NCBI RefSeq assembly: GCF_000208745.1 | Contig: NC_030851.1 | Location: 32,305,834-32,369,833 of the forward strand | DNA: 64,000 nt | Direction of reading: 5' to 3' | Source: Theobroma cacao | Lineage: Eukaryota; Streptophyta; Magnoliopsida; Malvales; Malvaceae | In this document: positions 45,001-56,656 of the stretch, in pieces | Layout: every line of letters begins with the position of its first letter | Numbering within the stretch: position 1 is the stretch's first letter | Made by a program: the position numbers and the translations under genes | The notes under the pieces: model-generated | What the model was told of the DNA's origin: nothing | The model's database searches: none | Seen by the model: the letters and a program-made list of their open reading frames with translations, nothing else

Positions 45001-46216
45001 GATATGCCACTAACTCATTGTATAATGTAATTAATGTTCACACTTTTTACCTGAAATACAATGTTTGCTTGGCAGTATGGACCAGAGAATGAAATGGGTC
45101 CTACAAGGAACACGAATTCAGCTGGAACGACAACCGTTGATGCTTCCACTTTACATGCAGCTGCCCATGCGGATTGGAATGCCTGCGTTGCAGCGAAGCA
45201 GATCAGCTATGTGGCCACTGTGCGAGTGCGACAATAACTAAATTCATAGAATTAGGGTTGAATCTTGATTTGTGCCGAACTGTAAAGTAATTACTGCTCC
45301 AAGCTTGACTAAACTACGGTAAATAGAATATTTTTCTTTATTTAGAAGTGGACCCGCCCGGCTTCGGCTATTTCTGCTCTCTCGTTAGTGTACCACATAT
45401 TTTTTTTATGCATTTCTTTGTTTTTCCATGAACTCTGTATTGTGCATTTCATATTTTAACCAATAAATAAACTCTGCTGTACCCAATTTTTGTAATTTTT
45501 CTTATAACCCCAAAAAAGTTCTTTCTTTTTATTAAAAAAAAAAGAAAATAATAAAACAATGCATGAGGTGTACTTTGAACTAGAATTGATTGAATCAAAC
45601 TTCAAACTATGGAAGTTTGATTTAGCCAAAAAAAACAACAAAACAATGCATGGAAGTTTGAGAATTTTGAATGCCTTCCCTTCATGTTGCTACATAGACC
45701 ATTTTGTTGTGTGATTTAGAGGGAAATATTAAAAAGTTTTTGAGAATTGGTGAAATTTAAAGAGCCTTGTTGTAATGATGGAGAATTTTTAAGCAGCATG
45801 GAACATTGTGGTGAGCATAATTAAGGAGCGGACATCACCTTGGTATCATCAGTTTTCCCATCACCCTTGGCGCCAAAATCTACCACGTCGAAGACGTCAG
45901 AATGCTGTCCGCTGCCGTAACCTTTCTGGGGCGGTGGCGTTGAAGGGACTTCTTCTTTGGGCTTGGGTGATGGAGGAGCTTTCGGCTTAGGAGATGGAGG
46001 AGTTTTATGAGAAGGAGCTTTAGGCTTTGATCCTCCTTTGTGGTAATTGTGATTACCATGACCTTTTCCTTTCTTCTTAGATAGTGAAGCTGCTGTAAGC
46101 CTGCTCCGCCTCCAATGCTTGCCTCTTCTAGCAATGCAAGTTTCAATACTCGAAGACCACACAAGAAAAGCAATCAAAAACAAAAATGTGAGGCTTTTGA
46201 AGCTGAGATGACTCAT
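42077..46216 (-). CDS. Polygalacturonase (GH28) with basic, Pro-rich extension
   Basis: Secreted pectinase hydrolysing polygalacturonan in the cell wall. Seven exons on the minus strand: 45839-46216, 45051-45182, 44615-44842, 44477-44521, 44183-44390, 43293-43483, 42077-42469. They total 1575 nt, giving 524 residues. A signal peptide covers about residues 1-28. Residues 30-62 are Lys/Arg/His-rich, and 63-97 are a Pro-rich linker with two PSPKPK units. The GH28 domain follows from about 105. The four catalytic GH28 motifs are present: NTDG 309-312, GDD 331-333, GHG 354-356 and RIK 389-391. Met at 46216 is preferred over 46252 because it gives a clean signal peptide. The extension resembles the Arabidopsis At1g48100 subgroup, as I recall it. 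Confidence 0.92.
43850..43901. repeat. 12-bp inverted repeat in PG intron 5
   Basis: GACAAGTGGCTG (43850-43861) and CAGCCACTTGTC (43890-43901) form a perfect stem with a 28-base loop. It may be the remnant of a small transposon in the 0.7-kb intron. Confidence 0.7.
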
Positions 46217-46322
46217 TTTTCTTTTCCTTTTGCTAATTTTGGTATCTCTCAAGGTTCTTGAGAAGAGAGAGAGAGAGTGGGAGAGGGAGAACTAGTGCTT
46301 GGGAGCCAAAATAAGTGATGAT

Positions 46323-46334
46323 GTTTAAATAGGG
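46323..46334 (-). promoter_or_regulatory. TATA-like box of the 42-46 kb polygalacturonase
   Basis: On the minus strand CCTATTTAAACA lies about 110 bp upstream of the chosen start codon. It is followed by a CT/GA-rich leader (46261-46290), a common plant 5' UTR layout. Confidence 0.55.
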
Positions 46335-49300
46335 AGAGGACTCCAAAGCAATGACACTATTTGGACATATGAGCAAAAATAAAAAATAAAAAAGGTTTGA
46401 TAATACCGGGTATTTAACTTTCATTCCTCCTAGTCCTTCCCTTCTCACTTTTGTGTATTGGTATTAATTATCATATTCCCCTTTGTGTGAATATTGGTTG
46501 GGATTTATTTAGCTGAAACAACAGGTACTTGCAGAGCCTATTTACATGCCACATGTAACACTGTTGTTACACGTGACTCATCTAATTTCCTTGTGCAAAC
46601 CCTTCCTCATCAATTATCCTCACCCAAAAAATGCACCTGGCTATCCTCCTCGCTACTAAAGAATTTTCTTCATCCTTCCACCTGTTCAATTCTAGACACA
46701 CAATCTACAACTCAGAATATCAAATTAACAGAAAAAAACAGAACAGTTCACGAGGATCAGGAAAACAAAGAATGAAAAACAATGTGGTTGCATTATTTTT
46801 CATCATAATTGGAATGCTTTTGCAGTTGCAATTCTTCTCATGTACTTAATAAATTGCAAGACATCTCAACAAAGCGTACACAGGAGTAAATAAATATGTG
46901 AGGCGAACCCTCTTAATCTCTTTTTATAATTAAAATGAGCATTTCGTAGAGAACGATTTAAGCTTAGAATCTAGTGTTCAAAGCAAAGATATGATGTGAC
47001 TACTAACAGAAACAAGCTTGGACGACCACTCTCTCTTTCTATCTGCTATACTTGCAAAATGGTGGTTGGTTTGCCATGCCGCGGCTGCCATCCATTATCT
47101 TTCCTTGAATGTGTTTTAATTATTTAAGGTGGATTGAGAATTTGATGTAATAAAAAAAAGGCCAAAAAGGGACACGTGAGTGGGTCTATATGTTGTCCAA
47201 AGGGCACTGATTATAACAGCTCTCTATCGTCACATGCAACGTTCACGGGCTAGAGTTTTTTGCTTTGTCTTCTTAAACCCACAACGTCGGCTACAAAACT
47301 CGAAGGCTTTCTTTCTTTTTTTTTTTTTTGGCTCTCCTCTCATTCATTTTCTGATAGTATTTTCTTTTGCCCTTTCCTTTAAACAGAAATTCTGCAATTT
47401 CATTTTTCCCAATGACCCCACCATGGCACAGAGAAATAGTGGAAGGAAAAAAAACTTACTCTCGCAACTGAAACTAACTGTCTCCCAAAAGAAACTGATG
47501 GTCTGGCCTGATGAGTTTTGTTTTTTCAATTGGAAACAGAAATTTATCCTGCAACTCTGCATACAGCTCCAAGCTGCATGTAAAACTTGACAGGAACTTT
47601 TGAAAGAAACCCCCATGCGCCCATAGTTTTGCTCTGCTCTTATTCTTACCACGTTCATAGAAATAGTACAATTGTCCTACCTACCTACTGTTGCAAAGAA
47701 TATTGAAAAACATTTACACAAGTCATATGTTTAATTATATGAAAGTGAAAGATATGGAATATAATTACAAAGAAAAGAAGGGCAGGAAAGATTTGTCGCA
47801 CATTTTTTTACCTTGTGTTAACCATTGCTTGCCTTTTTAGGTATGCTTTCTTTTTGCTAGCCGTAGATTGGGAAACATAAACTTCTCTTGACGACAAATT
47901 AAGGAGTTACCGTGATCTTTAATTGACAAATCAAAATGCATTGGATATTGGACTTAATTATCACATGAATTTTACATGACAGTATCGAAAATTTTATAAT
48001 ATCGACAAAAAGAGAGTTGAATGGTGTTACGACTATTTAATTACATGAACAAGAGATTTTTTTCAAAAATTAATTCAGAGCATGAAAAATAATCAAAGAA
48101 ACCGAAATTGGCAGATTTGGTTTGATTACTGCTCTGCATGCTTTTGTCAGTTTCCTTTTTCTTTTAGCAAGCAAGCTAGCTAACAATATATATATACACA
48201 CAGGGACGTTATGTATCGCCATCCTTGTCAGAGAAAAAAAAAATATGAGAAGGTATGGATGTTTGGAACCACGTCTCATTTTCATCACCCAATAATGTCT
48301 TTCTTGAGCCCCTTGACCTTTTCCTTTGGTCTCTTCCCCTTCCACAAAATCTCTCTCTCCTCTCACTCGTTCGGGTGCATCGATGCAGGTGAACCCTTTT
48401 CTTGAACTAGTATAGCTTAAGGTATTTAATTAATTCCTCCATCAACAGCGAAAACCTTAATTAGATTGAATGGACACTGCTCTTTGCTTTCGTTTGAGCA
48501 ATTGAGTGGACATCCAATTTAATTAAACTCCATTTGTAATAAAATGTCTTGAAATTTATTTAACATTATTTTGACACTTTATAATTTAAAAAATTAAAAT
48601 AATATTAATAAAGCCTCACATGTATATCGGAATTGGAAGACTACAATTACAGCTTGAGAATATGCCAGCTAATTAATCTATATACGTATCGTACACCTTC
48701 ATTTGTCCTAATGAAAAACCGTTATAGTCAAAATTTTTACATTTTCCGCCATACATGTACTTTGTCTTCGTCCCCATCTTTATTTTATACACTATTTTAA
48801 TTAATCCCACCCTAAAAAGAACAACCAGAATAGTACCCAAGGAGTAAAGTCCAGTGACTTCATTGGCAAATTAAGGAGATGACAAAAGAGGAGTTCGTGT
48901 TTTATAAAAGTGCCTTTATTTATGCTAGAATTAAATAAATATGGCACACATCTCCCGTACCTGAGGACACGAAAGCTAGCTATAGCCGCATATACACAAA
49001 ACAAACTGGTGATTAATTACAGTAATTATTTGTATTCCAAATGGCTTGAGAGTTTGCAAGGCCAATTTTTGTTGCTTTGAGACAACCACAAAATGACTAG
49101 GAGACACAGTTTTGGAACCAAGAAGAAGAGTACGACCTTCGTAGCCGTCGTTTTGTGCACGCATGTAGGCTCGTGAACTATGTTCCTCTCGTGAACTCCT
49201 TGCGTAGATATATATATATTTATATATATATATATAATTAATTATTAGGGTTACATCATGTTCATCCCCGCTAGCTCCATTATTAATTTCGGGTCGATAG

Positions 49301-52300
49301 TTTTGTCACCAACTGTGGCACGGAAATTCATGCCAATGGCTTCAATTTCTTATTTCTCTTTTAATTTTCTAGCCACCTAACAGCATGGGAAAAAGCAATA
49401 TCAATTTGAGGTTTAGGGGTTAAGCTATGGTTGCATAAAGATTTCATGCATTTTCTACCTACTTAATCTGATTATGTTGTGGTTAGGAATTTTGATCCCC
49501 ATTTTAACAAATATTTAAATTTTCATATAGCAAGCTGGATACTTGTCATATTCCTTGTCTTTATAATCCATTATTACTACGACATATACCAATAATGTTT
49601 CTATGTAAGGCTTGAGAATTAAGCAACAAATTATAACTACAGCACTAGTGATTAAATAATAGCACCTCAAAATGAGCAACTACGTACGGTAAGTAAGTGC
49701 TAATTCCCGAATTATATACTCCAAGGTTAACTTTTGTTGCCGTCAAGCGACTGTTAATTAAATTAACAATTGGATCCTCAATAGCATTAACCAAAAGAAA
49801 CCTAAATAAAGCACATCATGAACCAAAATTTGAAGAATAGTAACATAATTTCACTTCAAATAGATATTGCATAACTTGGAAAACCTCAAATTGGCAAGTG
49901 ATTGACCACAAAATTTGATAGAAATTAAGCAAAAATTTAGGAGAAAGTTTTCGATTCTCTTAAAGTTAATGTTCAATGTTTTATGGAGGCGAGAATATAT
50001 ATTCTAAGTTTGTTAAGAATAGGTAATTATAGAATGACCTACATGGAGTAATTAAGAAACATCCTGTTCAGAGATCCCCCACTAGCTATTGGGACTCAAT
50101 AGAGTTGAATTGTGTCTAAATTCTGAATCCTTCCCTGACACACACTCTTTTAGAAAGTTATTTTTTGTTCCTCCCCCTCCCAACCGGAAGAAAGGAAAAG
50201 TAAACCATGACCCACCATAGATTAAAGGTGAAACAAAAGAAAAAAGCACCGGAAGAGAAGGCTGCCATCATCTCCTTACCATTCAATTTCTTTTAAGTGG
50301 GGGAACTGTGCAAAATGCAACTGATTCTTAATCAAGATAGCAATCATGATTCCAGCCAAAAAACAAAGATGAAGAGGTCGAAAATATATAATTAAATAAG
50401 AGTTCACGGATCGTTCTAGAATTTTGAAGCTGCATGTATGATTCCTAATACTTTCAAATTCATTAAGTACACAAACAACAATGCAATCATGATCATAAGC
50501 TAGCTAGAGATTAGATTTTCTTTCTTTCTTTTGTTTTTGTGGGTTAAGAGAGTTTCTCGTTGTTGTGTTGTGGGTGCATGTTTAATGCAAATAATGTTAT
50601 AGATGTGGAGAAGTGTTAATGTTGGGCATGTGAAATTTCAGTTGGGGAACACAGACCCCTCTACTTTGCATAACTGCAAGATCAGATCTCTTCTCTGATT
50701 CTTAGATTCAGAAAGACAAAAACTATTTTTGTCTTCATTACTTTGTTTGTATTACAAGACTCTTAATTCATGGCCTACGCAAAAGCAAGCCTTCCTACCA
50801 AATGTCACGGATCTTATATTGAGCCCCTAAAAAGCTCTTCCATTTGCCTCTCCTTTCATTGCTTTCATTCTTTCTTTGATTGACAAAATCACACCTCGGT
50901 CGCTTTTCTCTCTTCTTCTTCTTCTTCTTCTTGATCGATCTTCCTGTGACTTGGGCTTGTAATGCAAGCAATGCGTAAAGCAGCAGAACCCACATGGGGG
51001 ACCAAGCCATGAATCCTGATCAACCTCATTTACAACCATATCGCCCAACTGACAGTACCCATAAGGCCATAAACTCTGCCATCACGTCCTCACACTGTGC
51101 ATACACATGCAAATTTGATTTTGCAAAGTTGGAATGTTCTCTCTTGTCGAGATTCGGGACCCCCCCTCCCTCCCTCTTTTTGCTTTGCTTTCATTTACAT
51201 TTTGTACGAATATCCACCAATAATTTCAATGGTCAATATTGGTATATGAGATAGCCTACCCGATGGTTACAATGTTTAAACATTCAAACTTGGTAGTAGA
51301 AGCACCTGAATGCACTCCGACATTTATGTAGAGTACTCATGTCCATTTCACTCCATTTTAAATTGAGAATCCAATTCCCCTCCAAAATCAAAACTATACC
51401 TCCAAGGAAAAATTAAAAAAAGAAAGATGCACCAAGATATATTTTGTGAAACAAAAATACACATGAATGAGCGTGAGTTGTAATTGTGACTTTAAAATAA
51501 GTCATCCAACTTCCATGCGTGACCTTAAATGCAAATTCATCAACCCTGGCTGGCTGGCTGACTGACTGAGGGTGAAAAGAAAGAGAAAGTGTGGAGCATA
51601 CCACAACTTGTGTTCGTTAGCAGTCTCTCGTGACTAGCCAGTGGTGTACCTTAATTGGCTTTGCTCAGTTACGGACACCATGTAATAATCTCTGAGACAG
51701 AAATCTAACCATTTTTCTTGCATTCCAGATGAATTCGTACCCTAATTTCATTAGACAAGTTCTGATGTTTACCCCGAAAACCAACGAAAAAAAAGGGGAG
51801 GTTGGAGAAATCTGTGCTGGGCCTGCTGGCCGCCGGGAACAGACATCTCTCTTTTTAACTTGGGGGAAGTTTTTTGGGTTTTTGTCTCTCTAATCAGTTG
51901 ACTGTTCCAGTTGGCCTCTAAATGCCAAAAATATTGGACCAGTTGATGGGTAAACAACTAAATTGCGGACTATTGGGTCTGTTCAAGATAAAAGTGGCAC
52001 AGCTTCAGAAACAAGTTCATATGATTATTATCTGTTTTTCATGTCTTTTAAGCGTATATACGCATGAAAACAGTTGTCCATCCAACAAACATTATTCAAA
52101 AATCAAAATCAATGTTAAAACTTGTTTCTGTTTTTCGTGCCCATTGAGGAGGTCATGGACCACCTTTGATTTATTACACGAGATGTCACGCATTTGTCAC
52201 TTTGCCATCGACAGGGAAGCTGAAGCTCCATTTTTTTTACTATAAAAATTTGGTGGTTCTTCAAGCCAACCAACTTTTAATTTTTTTTCACTTTTTTGGT

Positions 52301-53162
52301 GATTCTCAGTTAATGTTTATATTTGAACAGTGAAGCTGTACCTCAGTGGTCCCTGATTGTCCTTGCTTCATTCAAAGCACTCAAATCGATCTCTTCATAG
52401 CCACAGCATTCGCTGGTGTATTTTCCTCACCTCCTAACAGGCATAACAAACATATGGTCGTATGGCTATTAACATTTATTATAAACCCTTTCTTGTGAGG
52501 GAAACCTGAAAAAGATGTTAGCAGCAGCCGAAAATGTTCGAAAGTCTGGATCTAAAATAAGGTGAAATATTTGAAGGATAAGGTGGTGGCCAGGCCAATT
52601 CTGGACAAGAAGCAGAGTCAGTGTTCGATCTTAATATGGATCATTTTTGGACTTTCCTTCTGTAGGGATTTTATACCTTGTGTTTACAAGTTGCAATATG
52701 GACACTATTGAAAATAAGGGTACTATTTAGGAATACTAAAGGAACAAGTTCGCGGATGCTCGATCCAATAACATAGAATTCAAATATCCTATATTAGGGT
52801 TTGAGATGAATTCAGGTAAGATTTTTAATACCTGTCTTAGGTTCGGTTAGTTTCAAATATCACTCTTAGTATTGATACACTTTCACATCAATAAGTAAAA
52901 AAAATTTACAACATTAGCAATCAATCTCATTAAATTGTTTTTTCTTCTTTAATATGAATAGGTATATTAACCGCATCTTAAATATCCTTGAAATTGTCTG
53001 GATAAGTTTCAATGCAGTTTGTGCATAAAACATCAATGACATCCGCAACTTCCCATAAAATTTAACTTGTGCCTCAAACCTCCTCGGACCTCTGCTGCTC
53101 TAGTTATGTTACTCTTGGTGTAGTAATACTATGACATCGTTATTTATATGCCTATAGGGAGC
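46335..53162. other. Seven-kb intergenic stretch, no gene recognised
   Basis: No domain, RNA gene or transposon terminus is visible on either strand. I looked for common conserved plant microRNA sequences by eye and found none. Features are limited to AT-rich runs, a (TA)-rich tract near 49208-49238 and a (CTT)n tract near 50910-50935. A G-box-like CACGTG is at about 47173. Open frames here are short and show no family resemblance. The proximal part would hold the upstream promoter of the 46.2-kb polygalacturonase. Confidence 0.5.
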
Positions 53163-55990
53163 TTAGAGTTCTGTGTGAGCAATATGATCTCTGGTGGGTT
53201 CAACAAGCTCCGCATTTTCTTTCTGATCAATAAGAATAGAGCCTTTGTCGTGGGAACTTAGGCAGTCAGCTGAAGGATGCACGACACCATAGCCAAAGCC
53301 TTGGGCGGAGTTGCAGTAGGTCTCCACCGTGCCATCCTTTTTCTCTAAGTTTATATTGCTCAGCACTATATTGAGGCAGGGAACAGTATCACTGCAGGCA
53401 AACTTCATTGCTTCTGTGCTTTTTGTTATCCCACTAATGTTTCGGTACATAATCTGGCTTATTTGCACTGCTGATGTCTAACAAATAAAAGAGAAGAACG
53501 AGAATTCATGTGATCAGTGTTCTCATTGGGTGGAAGACTCATGCAAGAATCAGGAATCTAATCTGATCACAAGACATGACAGACAAGAACTTGGACTGCA
53601 CCTGGTTTTGGCAGGTTGTTGGTGAATCGCAGTAGAATTGATCAATAATGATGGGGTTGGCAACATCTTCCATCCTCACATTTTCGAAACGCACCCCACG
53701 AACATAACCGGAACCACCCTTTATTTAAGAATCACAAGGAGATACATGTCATTCTCAAAGAGATGAATTGGTATGAGTGCTATATTCTTGTTTTTTCAGG
53801 TATGTTAACTGAAGCCCCATATAGTCTTCTACTTTCTATTTTCCTAATATTGGGTATTCTTATTGATAAATGGTGCTAGGTTTACAAGATATGTCATCAC
53901 AATACCTGCCAAGTTTTAATCCTGACCCCATTGCTAGTCTCCCTTAGAAATGCTGTATCCAAGACCACCTTCGTAACAATGCCCATGGAGTTATCCTTCC
54001 CAAGGCTTCCAATGCTAAGTAGCCAAATTTCCCATAAAAGAGAAAAAAACAAAAATAAAACATATAACAATCAATTTACACTGTAGGGGATGGAATGGTC
54101 AACAAAGCACCAAATGTCTCTCTTGAGTGGATGAGGAAACAATCTGTTGACTTAGTTTATATAATCTAACTGAAAGTTTTGGAACACACCTGACTCCATG
54201 TCCTGGTCCACAATATATTCTCTTCATCTTGATAGCAGATGAAGCATTGACAATTGAGATGCAATCATCCCCTGAATTTTATATGCACAATTAACATAAA
54301 AAACTTAACCAGTCAGTATGCTTCCCCACATTCAATATGCACACATGTAATTGTTTGTATTATCATTTCTGTAAGGCATTCTTTCAGCTTAGCTTAAGAT
54401 GTACTTATCTTTTTGCACAGAAAAACAGATGCAAGGGAAGACAAAAGACAAGGTTTAAGAACCTGTTCCTATTTTGCAGTCTTGAAGAACAACATTAGTT
54501 GATCCAGTTATGTGGATCCCATCAGTGTTTGGACTGTCTCCTGGAGATGAGACTCGTACTTCATATACTCGTACAGATTCAGACTTGGAAATGACGAAAT
54601 TCATCTGTTGGCTGTTCTGAATGGTAAGGCCTTTTACCTTAATAGATGAGCTTGAATCTATAGTCAGTGCCTGCAACAAACTCATATGTTAAATCTAATT
54701 TGAGAAACATTTGGTAGTTCACATGCACAACTTTGGCATGCTGCTTAATGGAAGCATGACTAGTATAATTGTGGGGAAAGATCCTCACTGTTGGTGCCCC
54801 TCTGCAAGGCTGTCAAAATAAAAGCAAACAGAAAAAGAAATATGTGTTACATTCTATTTGTTTGACTTTTAACTTGAGCATGAAAGAATTTGCAAAGAGA
54901 ATCATAAGGAATTACATTTGACTTGTTCTTTTTGCAAGAAGATGCCCACCATTTGCCGCCAGAGCCATCAATAACTCCGTTTCCTTGGAACGCCACTCCG
55001 TGCAGCTTAGAAAAATCAAGCCAGAGTCGTGCAAGATCTGGGTCCCAGTTCTTAGGTTCATCTGGTGCTACTATTGTTCCATCGATCTGTAAAATAACAA
55101 TAATGATTTTGATATAATAGCTAATAGAAAAAAAAAAAACAACTGCAATTAAAGTTAAAATTAATATCAACATTGAATTACATGTGTAATGATTTATTCT
55201 ATAACATAGATACTCAAGACATTATTTCCATATATGTCCAATTTGATGTATATTGACATTACCTGAACAACTAACTTATCTGCACATGGCCCCTTAAACT
55301 TCGTAGCATTAACTAAATAACTGCGTCCAGGAGGAACCAAGAAAACTGATTTTGGAGTAGAGCATGCTGTTTCCCATGCTTTTCTAAAAGCCTGATGATG
55401 ATGACATTGCAGAAAGACAAAATGCCAATTTATCAAATGAGAAATTTGCTTATATTTTGATGACAACAAAAACATATTTGGTCAAACAGTAATACACTAA
55501 AAGTTTAAAATTTTCCAGATCATATCAAATGCTAAAGTTAGTCAAAAAAAATCTTCACAGCAAACTATTTTCTTAATCCTTGAGAGAGCTCATGTGTCAT
55601 AACCTCCATGGAAACAGAGACTGCCAATTACTGGCAAGCAAAGTCTTAATTGGTAGAGGATGTCATTTCAATGTGTCTTGAAAAAAACCATGAATATAAT
55701 TTGCAAGGGAGTCCAACCAAAAAAAAAAAGAAAAAATGAACTCAAGCATATACCTGGGTGTCATCAGAAACTCCATCTCCAACTGCACCAAAGCTATCCA
55801 CATTCACAAGAACCTTGCCACCACGTTCACTTGTCCAAGATGGGATCTCAAAAAGTTCCACATCATCTTCTGCTATGTCCAGGTCTTCAGCCTCTCTAAG
55901 TAGGTTAAAGTTGTCATCTAGCATGTTTCCTGCTACTCCACATGCTGCTATCAGCAAACCAAGGAAGGAAACCAGGAATAATTTATCCAT
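53163..55990 (-). CDS. Polygalacturonase (GH28), acidic N-terminal subtype
   Basis: Secreted pectin-degrading endo-type polygalacturonase family member. Nine exons on the minus strand: 55754-55990, 55263-55391, 54916-55086, 54789-54809, 54463-54670, 54190-54271, 53906-54014, 53602-53718, 53163-53477. The sum is 1389 nt, giving 462 residues. A signal peptide lies at about residues 1-21, followed by an acidic segment and the IPSWTSERGGK stretch typical of this plant clade. Catalytic motifs: NTDG 234-237, GDD 256-258, GHG 279-281, RIK 314-316. Exon 4 is only 21 nt. The start at 55990 is chosen because the upstream in-frame Met (56053) would bury the signal peptide. No defects seen. Confidence 0.92.
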
Positions 55991-56251
55991 GATTTGTTCC
56001 TTTTTTTTTTCTGTTTGGAAGATTGATTGATTTGTATAAATCCAATAAGACATTGGTTTAATTTATATGGGAAGTTTAGTTTTGGAAATGAATGGTTTGT
56101 GGGCTATATGGCTTGGCTTAAAAGTAGATGAAGGTGCTACATTTTCTACACGCCCACACTTAAAGTACAAGGGAAATTTATTTTTAAGTTTTTTGCTTTA
56201 CTCTTCAACCAGTTGGCAAAAATTCACCAGTCAAATGCTCATGGATTCTGT

Positions 56252-56297
<46 letters not shown>

Positions 56298-56656
56298 GAA
56301 AGTGGATTAATGAGTCAGCAAAGGAATTTCCCGAGTGACCTCAATCTTATAAAATGCAAATGAAACATCACCATGCAGCCATGCATGGATAATCTGTAGC
56401 ATGAAATATGGCAATAAATACCTAAAAAGAATTTTAAATTAGCGAATCAGGGGGAAAAAGGTCCTTTTCCTGTTACAAGCCAAGGGCTTCAAGCTAAAGT
56501 AACTGCTCTTAAAAAAATTTAAGCAGAAGATGCAGACTTCACAAACAGGTTTCAGTTTCATGGAACTAAAGCTGAAACAGACAAACAAGCATTGTTCCAA
56601 AGTTATCCATTTGATTACTATGCACAGTCAAATTTTATCAGTACAAAAAATGAAAG
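55991..56656. other. Intergenic between polygalacturonase and PPR gene
   Basis: It holds the promoter of the 55.99-kb polygalacturonase (a TATA-like TTTATACAAA on the minus strand near 56031-56040), a (TC)n microsatellite at 56256-56295 and the 3' flank of the PPR gene. Confidence 0.5.
56256..56295. repeat. (TC)20 microsatellite
   Basis: About 40 bp of uninterrupted CT dinucleotide, about 270 bp upstream of the polygalacturonase start codon. Confidence 0.95.

Noticed and set aside
46494..47590. Several plus-strand frames of 70-136 codons between the polygalacturonases
   Set aside because: They overlap each other and minus-strand frames, have no domain signature, and follow local base composition.
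48211..48405. GCATCGATGC palindrome with CTCTCTC tract considered as a microRNA precursor
   Set aside because: No opposing arm able to form a 20-nt duplex was found and no conserved microRNA matched.
50795..51010. Minus-strand 71-codon frame with a hydrophobic start (MWVLLLYALLALQAQVTG) and a poly-Lys run
   Set aside because: A signal-peptide-like start alone is weak. The Lys run comes from a (CTT)n microsatellite, and no known peptide-hormone motif follows.
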